This document shows, one piece after another, positions 1 through 5,191 of a stretch of DNA of 8,000 bases; the first letter of the stretch is position 1; the number at the start of each line of letters is the position of its first letter. Where the stretch lies: assembly GCA_023389425.1 (NCBI GenBank), contig JAEWEK010000211.1:1-8000 (forward strand), written 5' to 3'. Source of the stretch: Pseudomonadota bacterium (GTDB taxonomy: Bacteria; Pseudomonadota; Gammaproteobacteria; Burkholderiales; Burkholderiaceae_D). A program made the translations under genes and the position numbers. The notes under the pieces were generated by a model. The model was given only the letters and a program-made list of their open reading frames with translations, was not told the DNA's origin and searched no databases.

Positions 1-423
1 GTGCGCGCCCGTGCGCTGGCCAAGCGCCTCGGCTGCGACCTGGCGATCATCGACAAGCGCCGTCCGAAGGCCAACGTCTCGGAAGTGATGAACATCATCG
101 GTGAAGTGGCTGGCCGCAACTGCGTCATCATGGACGACATGGTGGACACCGCCGGCACCCTGACCAAGGCTGCCGAAGTGCTGAAAGAGCGCGGCGCCAA
201 GAAGGTGGTCGCTTACTGCACGCACCCGGTGCTGTCCGGTCCGGCAATCGACCGCATCGCCAATTCGCCGCTGGACGAACTGGTGGTGACCGACACCATC
301 CCGCTGACCGCTGCGGCCCAGGCCTGCAGCAAGATCCGCCAGCTCACCAGCGCACCGCTGCTGGCCGAGACCTTCAAGCGGATCGTGAAGGGCGACTCGG
401 TGATGTCGCTGTTCACCGACTAA
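1..423 (+). CDS. prs: Ribose-phosphate pyrophosphokinase, C-terminal part (5' end outside window)
   Basis: Makes PRPP from ribose 5-phosphate and ATP in the cytoplasm, feeding purine, pyrimidine, histidine, tryptophan and NAD synthesis. The 140 residues seen match the C-terminal part of the family, whose full length is about 315. The first GTG is almost certainly an internal valine of the conserved VVRARA stretch, not a start, because the reading frame is open to the window edge. Visible landmarks are the IIDKRRP segment (residues 16-22 of the fragment), the PRPP/ribose-phosphate binding loop DDMVDTAGTL (45-54), ERGAKKV (63-69), THP (74-76), and DTIPL (98-102) near the end. Stop TAA is at 421-423. 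The loop has DTAGTL where E. coli has DTGGTL, a common variant. rplY follows on the same strand after 189 bp, the usual Burkholderiales order. Identification is firm. Confidence 0.97.
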   Translation: MRARALAKRLGCDLAIIDKRRPKANVSEVMNIIGEVAGRNCVIMDDMVDTAGTLTKAAEVLKERGAKKVVAYCTHPVLSGPAIDRIANSPLDELVVTDTIPLTAAAQACSKIRQLTSAPLLAETFKRIVKGDSVMSLFTD

Positions 424-444
424 GCAGTTTCAGATTCATTTGCG

Positions 445-476
445 CGGCGCGCGGGGCAATATTGCCTTGCGCGCCG
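445..476 (+). terminator. Long hairpin downstream of prs (possible terminator or processing site)
   Basis: CGGCGCGC at 445-452 pairs perfectly with GCGCGCCG at 469-476. Inside, GGCAATATTGCC (455-466) is itself a palindrome, and the two bases on each side (GG against TT) can pair as G-U wobbles, so nearly the whole 32 nt can fold into one rod with a minimal loop. It begins 21 nt after the prs stop. There is no clean T-run after it, only GTTGTAGTTT, so it could be a weak terminator, a 3'-end stabiliser, or an RNase processing site between prs and rplY. The structure is seen; the function is inferred. Confidence 0.5.
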
Positions 477-494
477 TTGTAGTTTCCGGATTTT

Positions 495-515
495 CTTGAG
501 CGCGTTTTGCTCAAG
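495..515 (+). other. Small perfect hairpin in the prs-rplY spacer
   Basis: CTTGAGC (495-501) and GCTCAAG (509-515) form a 7-bp stem around the loop GCGTTTT. No T-run follows, so it is not a standard terminator. It lies between the prs hairpin and the repeated octamers of the rplY leader and may be part of the same leader fold. Function unknown. Confidence 0.4.
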
Positions 516-587
516 CCTGGCAGTCCCTGGTCGCGGGGGCTGCTGCAACCTGGGCCACGGGCCAGGGACAGGGTGTCCCTGGCAGTC
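516..587 (+). promoter_or_regulatory. Structured rplY leader with mutually exclusive pairings
   Basis: The octamer GTCCCTGG occurs at 523-530 and 575-582, and its complement CCAGGGAC lies between them at 562-569. The middle strand can form a 10-bp helix with the downstream copy (561-570 with 574-583, loop GGG). Alternatively it can form a 10-bp helix with the upstream copy (560-569 with 523-532, one G-U). Both cannot form at once. A longer direct repeat, CCTGGCAGTC, spans 516-525 and 578-587. The downstream helix ends 29 nt before the L25 start codon. This looks like a leader that could switch folds, but a decayed REP-type palindromic repeat is an equally simple reading. No consensus promoter was found here. 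Confidence 0.4.
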
Positions 588-612
588 GAGCCCGACATTT
601 TTGGAGTTTTCC

Positions 613-1212
613 ATGAAAGTAGTCGCATTTGCACGTACCCAGCAGGGCACCGGAGCGAGCCGCCGCCTGCGCAACGCTGGCCAGACCCCTGGCATCATCT
701 ACGGTGGCAAGGAAGAGCCGCAGCTGATCGCCATCGATGGCAACGCGCTGTTCCACGCGCTCAAGAAAGAAGCCTTCCACGGTTCGATCCTGGACATGGA
801 AGTTGACGGCAAGGTCCAGCAAGTCCTGCTGCGCGATTTCCAGATGCACGCATTCAAGCCGATCGTCATGCACGCTGACTTCCAGCGCGTCGACGCATCG
901 CAGAAGCTGCACACCAAGGTCGCCCTGCACTTCGTCAACGCAGAAGTCTCCCCGGGCGTGAAGTTCGGCGGCGCGATCGTGTCGCACGTGCTGAACGAAC
1001 TCGAGATCGAGTGCCTGCCGGGCCAGCTGCCGGAGTTCATCACCGTTGACCTGTCGAAGATCGAAGCCGGCGGCTCGATCCACACCGACGACCTGCAACT
1101 GCCGACCGGCGTGAAAGCGCTGACCCACGGCCAGAACCTGACCGTCGCCACCGCATCGGTGCCGGCTGGTGCAGCCGCTGCCGAAGCTGCTGCCGCAGAA
1201 GAGAAGAAGTAA
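613..1212 (+). CDS. rplY: 50S ribosomal protein L25 (long CTC/TL5-type form)
   Basis: Binds 5S rRNA in the central protuberance of the large ribosomal subunit. The protein is 199 residues, the long form of the family, against about 94 in E. coli. Residues 1 to about 95 are the 5S-binding L25 domain (RRLRNAGQTPGIIYGG at 17-32; HADFQRVD at 87-94). Residues about 96-184 are the beta-rich CTC/TL5 domain (PGVKFGGA near 114-121, ECLPGQLP at 133-140). The tail from 185 is alanine/glutamate-rich and ends in EEKK. I chose ATG 613 because GGAG lies at 603-606 with 6-nt spacing and the protein then starts at the family's usual MKVVAFAR-like beginning. An in-frame extension to 496 would run through the leader hairpins and is rejected. 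The gene ends in a strong terminator, so it is probably expressed with prs or from an unseen leader promoter. Confidence 0.96.
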   Translation: MKVVAFARTQQGTGASRRLRNAGQTPGIIYGGKEEPQLIAIDGNALFHALKKEAFHGSILDMEVDGKVQQVLLRDFQMHAFKPIVMHADFQRVDASQKLHTKVALHFVNAEVSPGVKFGGAIVSHVLNELEIECLPGQLPEFITVDLSKIEAGGSIHTDDLQLPTGVKALTHGQNLTVATASVPAGAAAAEAAAAEEKK

Positions 1213-1242
1213 TCTGCCGCCGCAGCGATGCGGCTTGCAGCG

Positions 1243-1275
1243 AAAACCCGCCGCGGCTTGCCCGGCGGGTTTTTT
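1243..1275 (+). terminator. Intrinsic terminator of rplY
   Basis: AAAACCCGCCG (1243-1253) pairs with CGGCGGGTTTT (1263-1273) around a 9-nt loop, and the T-run continues to 1275. It starts 30 nt after the rplY stop codon. This is a textbook rho-independent terminator and implies that pth has its own promoter. Confidence 0.88.
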
Positions 1276-1344
1276 GTTGTGGATCGCCCGGCACGGCAAT
1301 CCCGCTCCTCTCGGCAGTGAATGAAACTTTGCTCGACGAGAGAA

Positions 1345-1371
1345 CGTCGTCCTCGCGAAAGCGGGGACCCC
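1345..1371. repeat. Interspersed palindromic repeat (dRS3-like, GCGAAAGC core)
   Basis: GTCCTCGC (1349-1356) and GCGGGGAC (1361-1368) form an 8-bp stem with one G-U pair, closed by a GAAA tetraloop (1357-1360). The layout CGTCGTCC-TCGCGAAAGCG-GGGACCCC matches the short dispersed repeat seen many times per genome in Burkholderiales and resembles the Neisseria dRS3 element. A second small stem, CGACG (1334-1338) with CGTCG (1345-1349), abuts it and shares one base. It lies between the rplY terminator and the pth promoter and has no T-run after it, so it is not a terminator. That it is repeated elsewhere in this genome is known from related genomes, not shown by this window. Confidence 0.65.
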
Positions 1372-1421
1372 ATTTTGCTTGTGCCAGCCGACAACGCCAG
1401 ACTGATCGTGCACTCGGCATT

Positions 1422-1430
1422 TGCGATAAT
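1422..1430 (+). promoter_or_regulatory. Extended -10 promoter element of pth
   Basis: TGCGATAAT contains the extended -10 TGn followed by GATAAT (1425-1430), one base from the TATAAT consensus. No convincing -35 lies 16-18 nt upstream, which suits an extended -10 promoter. Transcription would begin near 1437, giving a leader of about 20 nt. No Shine-Dalgarno-like purine run is visible before the pth start. The same 9-mer precedes the patatin-like gene. Confidence 0.55.
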
Positions 1431-1457
1431 GCTGTTTTCCTCTACTCACCGATACCC

Positions 1458-2042
1458 ATGTCCATCCGCCTGATCGTCGGCCTTGGCAACCCAGGCCCGG
1501 AATACGAACAAACCCGCCACAACGCCGGCTTCTGGCTGGTCGACAACCTGGCCAATACCTTGCCGGGCTGCCGCCTGCAGCGCGAGTCGAAGTACAACGC
1601 GATGCTGGCAAAGTCCACCATCTCCGGCAGCGAAGTCTGGCTGCTGGAACCGCTGACCTTCATGAACCGTTCCGGCCAGTCGGTCGGCGCGCTGGCACGC
1701 TTTTTCAAGATCAAGCCGGAAGAAGTGCTGGTCGTGCATGACGAGCTGGACATCGCCCCCGGCGTCGCCAAGCTGAAGAAGGGCGGCTCATCCGGCGGGC
1801 ACAATGGCCTGAAGGACATTACCGCTGCCCTCGGCACCCAGGATTACTGGCGCCTGCGCCTGGGCATCGGCCACCCGCGCAACCTGCAGTCGCAGCAGGC
1901 CGTGGCGGACTTCGTGCTGCACCGCCCGCGCAAGGAAGAACAGCCGCTGATCGACGAATCGATCGACAAGAGCCTGCGCATCATTCCGCTCGTCGTCGAA
2001 GGCAAGTTCGACGTGGCGATGATGCAATTGCATACCGCCTGA
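1458..2042 (+). CDS. pth: Peptidyl-tRNA hydrolase
   Basis: Cleaves the ester bond of peptidyl-tRNAs that drop off the ribosome, freeing tRNA in the cytoplasm; normally essential. The 194-residue length is typical for bacterial Pth. Visible signatures are VGLGNPGPEY (7-16) with Asn11, TRHNAGF (19-25) with the catalytic His21, the PLTFMNRSG segment (65-73) with Asn70, HDELD (94-98) with Asp95, and GGHNGLKD (113-120) with Asn116. These correspond to the Asn10, His20, Asn68, Asp93 and Asn114 set of the E. coli enzyme. I chose ATG 1458 because it gives the standard short N-terminus before the first conserved strand. The in-frame extension to 1317 would cross the promoter and the interspersed repeat. 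No clear ribosome binding site is visible. It follows rplY in the conserved order but is separated from it by a terminator. Confidence 0.97.
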   Translation: MSIRLIVGLGNPGPEYEQTRHNAGFWLVDNLANTLPGCRLQRESKYNAMLAKSTISGSEVWLLEPLTFMNRSGQSVGALARFFKIKPEEVLVVHDELDIAPGVAKLKKGGSSGGHNGLKDITAALGTQDYWRLRLGIGHPRNLQSQQAVADFVLHRPRKEEQPLIDESIDKSLRIIPLVVEGKFDVAMMQLHTA

Positions 2043-2061
2043 TCCCGCGCCGGCTGCCGCG

Positions 2062-3912
2062 TCAAGTGCCGCTGATGACGAGCTGGCTGCGCAGGTCGCG
2101 CCGCATCCGTTCCAGCAGCGGCGCCATTTTTTGGTACTCCGCTGCCGCGCACACCGCGCCCTCATGCGTGAAGCGCAAGCTGCGCCTTACCGACACGACG
2201 CTCCCCTTCCTGCTGTAGGCCGCGCGATAGCTGAAGTTGCGGTCGCCGATCGCCACGTCCGGCGGCAAGGCCAGCACCCGCACACCGCGCGGCAAGCGGA
2301 TGCCGAGCTCGTCCTGCGTATCGATGGCCGGACAGATGAAGTCCTGCCGCCTTTCCTGCTCTTGCGCCAGCTCGGACACTGCCTGGTCGAGCCCGCCCCA
2401 GTAGCTGAAGCTGGTCGCCAGCCCGACCGGACCGGGCAGGCTGGCGAAGTGTTCGCTCGTTCCCGAAAACGTCATGCTGTACTCGTCGCCGCTGCCATCC
2501 GTGCTGCCGGCGTCGAAGCTGCCGGTGCCGGTCTGCCCCAGGCCTTGCAGCATGCGCGCGACAAATTGATCGCGATCGGCCGGGCTGGTATCGCGCACCG
2601 CCTGCCGATATGGCTCCGCGATGGCGCCCGACATCGTCTTGTTGACGGTGAAGCGACTTCGGCCATCGTCCAATACCTCGAATACGGCCCTGGTCCGCTC
2701 GCGCTGATGCTGCACCGAGGGCGTCGATACGAGCTTGCCGCTGTCCAGCAGCAGGGCAGGCTTGCCGAGGCCGCCAGGCGGCAGATAGCCCGCCGACACC
2801 GACTGCGCCGTCGAATCCAGGTACAGGTTCAGGCCCGGCAGAAAATTAATCATGTGGTTCAGGATGCCGAAGGTTGGCGTGCGCGGCAGGCGATACGCGC
2901 TGCCGTTGTTGACGAGCGCTTCGGTGCTGTCGATGCCCACTGCCGACAGCAAGGCGTGCAGCAGCACCGCGTGATCCTTGCAGTCGCCGTATCGCTTGCG
3001 CAGCACCGCGCTTGCCGCGTGCGCGACGACGCCACCCGGCCCGACATACACCGCGACGTAGCGGATATGGCGCCGTACCCACTCCGACAGCGCGATGGCC
3101 TTGGCGCGCGGATCCGCCAGCCCCGCCGTCAACTGGTAGGCCAGTGCGGCAATATCCGCGTCAACGGCCGCCGCGCCTTCGCCGACTGCGCGAAACGCGC
3201 GCGCGAACCCCGCGTAATCGGGGAAGGTGGAGATCGCCAGCCGCTTGCCGTAATCGAAATAACTGACGGAGTTGGCCTCGATGCGCTGGTTGTCGCCGGC
3301 GACATAGCGCCAGTGGTAGCGCTTGCGCTCGGGCGGATCTTCCGCAGGCAGTGGCAGGAAGCCGACAGCATCGGCATACAGCGTCATCGATTTCGGCACG
3401 TCGTAGATCAGCTCGAATTGCTGGTTCTGGTAAAAGCCGCTGGCGGACAGGTCGTCGAACTGCCCGGGAAGCAGGGGCGTATGCCGATGGACGACGTAGT
3501 GCAGCACCAGCTGGTCGCCCACGGCAACTTGCGGGAACACGACGACTTTGGAGCGCGTGTCGCGGAACATCGGCGCGTCGCTCGCGCCGAGTTCTTCCTG
3601 GTCCCGGATCTGTCCGGCTTCCACCAGAACGCGCGCTCCGTCTGGCTTCTGCGTGAAGGCTTCCACCGCCAGCACCTCGTCCAGGCTGCGGTTGTAGCTG
3701 ATGTAGTACTGGCTTTCCGCGACGATGGCGCGCGGTTCGGCGATGGTGCGGACGATGTCGACAGTGACCGTGTAGCTGCCGTCCGCTTCCACCACGAAAT
3801 GCTGGATGGACTTGTTGATGACCATCGAGGTATCCGTCCCGCTGTCGCGCGCCGCCGTGCCCGCGCATGGCGCGAACAGAAGCCACAGCAGCAAGATACA
3901 TCGCAGGAACAT
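2062..3912 (-). CDS. Exported DUF3857 / transglutaminase-like domain protein
   Basis: A 616-residue protein of unknown substrate. Residues 1 to about 21 form a signal peptide (hydrophobic CILLLWLLF at 5-13, then AGTAA), so it should act in the periplasm or envelope. Residues about 30-230 match the N-terminal DUF3857 region. Residues about 255-370 are a transglutaminase-like cysteine-protease fold with an apparently intact triad: Cys311 in YGDCKDHA, His353 in LNHMI and Asp366 in YLDSTAQ. The remaining C-terminal part is beta-rich with no further motif I recognise and no membrane anchor. Start ATG at 3912-3910 is supported by GGAGG at 3922-3918 with 5-nt spacing and by the signal peptide; an in-frame extension to 4263 would run through the divergent gene. 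The gene converges on pth with a 19-bp gap and diverges from the patatin-like gene. Whether it is a protease, a cross-linking enzyme or an amidase cannot be decided here. Confidence 0.88.
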   Translation of the reverse strand: MFLRCILLLWLLFAPCAGTAARDSGTDTSMVINKSIQHFVVEADGSYTVTVDIVRTIAEPRAIVAESQYYISYNRSLDEVLAVEAFTQKPDGARVLVEAGQIRDQEELGASDAPMFRDTRSKVVVFPQVAVGDQLVLHYVVHRHTPLLPGQFDDLSASGFYQNQQFELIYDVPKSMTLYADAVGFLPLPAEDPPERKRYHWRYVAGDNQRIEANSVSYFDYGKRLAISTFPDYAGFARAFRAVGEGAAAVDADIAALAYQLTAGLADPRAKAIALSEWVRRHIRYVAVYVGPGGVVAHAASAVLRKRYGDCKDHAVLLHALLSAVGIDSTEALVNNGSAYRLPRTPTFGILNHMINFLPGLNLYLDSTAQSVSAGYLPPGGLGKPALLLDSGKLVSTPSVQHQRERTRAVFEVLDDGRSRFTVNKTMSGAIAEPYRQAVRDTSPADRDQFVARMLQGLGQTGTGSFDAGSTDGSGDEYSMTFSGTSEHFASLPGPVGLATSFSYWGGLDQAVSELAQEQERRQDFICPAIDTQDELGIRLPRGVRVLALPPDVAIGDRNFSYRAAYSRKGSVVSVRRSLRFTHEGAVCAAAEYQKMAPLLERMRRDLRSQLVISGT

Positions 3913-3917
3913 CGCAG

Positions 3918-3922
3918 CCTCC
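3918..3922 (-). promoter_or_regulatory. Shine-Dalgarno site of the DUF3857 gene
   Basis: GGAGG on the minus strand, 5 nt before ATG 3912. It is the strongest ribosome binding site in the window and fixes the start of a gene whose frame stays open a further 350 bases upstream. Confidence 0.8.
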
Positions 3923-3996
3923 GCAAACCGTACCGACGAGCAGATGCTACGCAGCGCGGACGTTTGCCGCTTGAGCCTGCGCAAGCGTGCGGCTCC

Positions 3997-4005
3997 TGCG
4001 ATAAT
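3997..4005 (+). promoter_or_regulatory. Extended -10 element of the patatin-like gene, suggesting a leaderless mRNA
   Basis: TGCGATAAT, identical to the element before pth, has its GATAAT hexamer at 4000-4005. Only 7 nt (TTCGCGC) separate it from the ATG at 4013, so transcription would start at or next to the start codon. No Shine-Dalgarno sequence is visible between them. TTGAGC at 3971-3976 is 23 nt upstream, too far for a normal -35. The 100-bp divergent spacer 3913-4012 holds no convincing minus-strand promoter for the DUF3857 gene. Confidence 0.5.
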
Positions 4006-4012
4006 TTCGCGC

Positions 4013-5095
4013 ATGAGTGCACTTTCCTTCCACGCCGGACCGCGGGCGCTGGCCCACATTCGCATGCACGGCTTGCGCGCGGAGGACGTCGCGATCGTCC
4101 CTGCCGCCGCCGGCGGCCCGAAGGGACTGATCTTCCAGCACCTCGACCAGTGGCTGTTCGGCGACTGGCTGCCGCAGGCGCCGCGCGAGCGCACCCTGAT
4201 CGGTTCCTCGATCGGCGCCTGGCGCATGGCCGCCGCATGCCAGGGCGATCCAAGGAAAGGCATCGCCAGCCTTGGACAACTCTACAGCGGCCAGCGCTAC
4301 ACCAGCGCCAGGCCGACGCCGGACGAAGTCGGCCAGGTGGTGCAGGAGCTGCTGCACGAATTCGTCGCCGGCCACGAAAGCGACATCGTCAATCACCCGC
4401 TGTATCGGCTGCACCTGATCACGGTGCGCGGCAGCGGCGCCCTGGCGCAGGCACTGCAGCCGCGGGCGCAACAGCTCGGCTTCGCGCGCGCGGCCCTGCG
4501 CAACCTGGCCTCGCGCGAGCGGCTTGGCACCTTGCTGGAACGCGTGGTGATCGGCGACAGCCGCGCCCAGGCGCCGTGGCTGCGCCAGCGTTTCGACAAC
4601 TTCACAACGCATTTCTCCGCGCTGACAGAGCGCAACCTCGGTCCCGGCTTGCTTGCCTCCGGCACCTTGCCGCTCATCATGAAACCAGTCAGCGACATCG
4701 CCGGCGCGCCGCCCGGCTGCTACTGGGATGGCGGCATCATCGATTACCAGCTGGCCCTGCCATACTCGCGCGTCGGCGACATCGTGCTGTATCCGCATTT
4801 CAATGAACACATCGTGCCAGGCTGGCTCGACAAGGCCTTGCCCTGGCGCCGCGCCGCCCGCGGCCCGCATCGTGGCTGGCTCGACAACGTGCTGATCGTG
4901 TCGCCCTCGCAAGAATTCAAGGCCCGGCTCCCGCGCGGAAAACTGCCCGACCGCAGCGACTTCAAGTTCTACGCCGATGACCAGGACCGGCGCATCCGCC
5001 TGTGGCGCCAGGCCATGGCCGAAGCAGAGCGCCTGCGCGACGCGCTGGCCGCATTCGCCGAGCGCCCGGACCTGTCGCGCATCCGCCCGCTTTGA
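4013..5095 (+). CDS. Patatin-like phospholipase family protein
   Basis: A predicted serine acyl-hydrolase of 360 residues using a Ser-Asp dyad. The glycine-rich oxyanion segment is AAAGGPKG (31-38). The nucleophile elbow is GSSIG (64-68), with Ser66 as the likely nucleophile. The catalytic Asp is Asp239 in WDGGIID (238-244). The order and spacing fit the patatin fold. No signal peptide or membrane segment is seen, so a cytoplasmic or peripheral enzyme is likely, unlike secreted ExoU-type or autotransporter patatins. ATG 4013 gives the natural N-terminus MSALSFHAGPRAL; an in-frame extension to 3806 overlaps the divergent gene and its ribosome site. The substrate (phospholipid, lysophospholipid or other ester) is not known. 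It sits between a divergent exported transglutaminase-like gene and ychF, 96 bp upstream of ychF. Confidence 0.88.
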   Translation: MSALSFHAGPRALAHIRMHGLRAEDVAIVPAAAGGPKGLIFQHLDQWLFGDWLPQAPRERTLIGSSIGAWRMAAACQGDPRKGIASLGQLYSGQRYTSARPTPDEVGQVVQELLHEFVAGHESDIVNHPLYRLHLITVRGSGALAQALQPRAQQLGFARAALRNLASRERLGTLLERVVIGDSRAQAPWLRQRFDNFTTHFSALTERNLGPGLLASGTLPLIMKPVSDIAGAPPGCYWDGGIIDYQLALPYSRVGDIVLYPHFNEHIVPGWLDKALPWRRAARGPHRGWLDNVLIVSPSQEFKARLPRGKLPDRSDFKFYADDQDRRIRLWRQAMAEAERLRDALAAFAERPDLSRIRPL

Positions 5096-5150
5096 ACGAC
5101 GATGCAGGCCGGATGAGGCGGGATTTGCGGCATTTGGCGCCGGACCCGGT

Positions 5151-5156
5151 TACAAT
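5151..5156 (+). promoter_or_regulatory. Probable -10 element of ychF
   Basis: TACAAT matches TATAAT at five of six positions. Start of transcription would be near 5163, giving a leader of roughly 30 nt. The nearest -35-like hexamer, TTGCGG at 5125-5130, has a long 20-nt spacer. A bulged stem, AGGTTTCG (5160-5167) with CGAACCT (5173-5179), overlaps the predicted start. A weak ribosome site GAAAG lies at 5180-5184, 7 nt before the ATG. Confidence 0.45.
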
Positions 5157-5191
5157 ACGAGGTTTCGTCATTCGAACCTGAAAGTCTTCCC

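Noticed and set aside
585..601. GTCG...CGAC stem followed by ATTTTT before rplY, as a possible leader terminator
   Set aside because: Only a 4-bp stem; too weak to terminate, and the T-run abuts the ribosome site.
496..612. In-frame N-terminal extension of L25
   Set aside because: It would translate the leader hairpins. ATG 613 has a good ribosome site and matches the family N-terminus.
1317..1457. In-frame N-terminal extension of peptidyl-tRNA hydrolase
   Set aside because: It spans the interspersed repeat and the extended -10 element, and Pth proteins start a few residues before the first strand, as ATG 1458 gives.
511..1611. A 366-codon minus-strand open frame across rplY and the start of pth
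   Set aside because: It mirrors rplY, crosses a terminator and the dispersed repeat, and shows no family features.
3806..4012. In-frame upstream extension of the patatin-like protein
   Set aside because: It overlaps the 5' end of the divergent gene and its ribosome site and adds no domain.
3913..4263. In-frame upstream extension of the DUF3857 protein
   Set aside because: It would overlap the divergent patatin-like gene and bury the signal peptide; GGAGG at 3922-3918 marks the true start.
2131..4806. A very long open frame (about 890 codons) on the plus strand, antisense to the exported transglutaminase-like gene and running into the patatin-like gene
   Set aside because: Its product is rich in Arg, Ala, Gln and His with no recognisable domain, and it is explained by GC-rich codon bias of the real genes in other frames.
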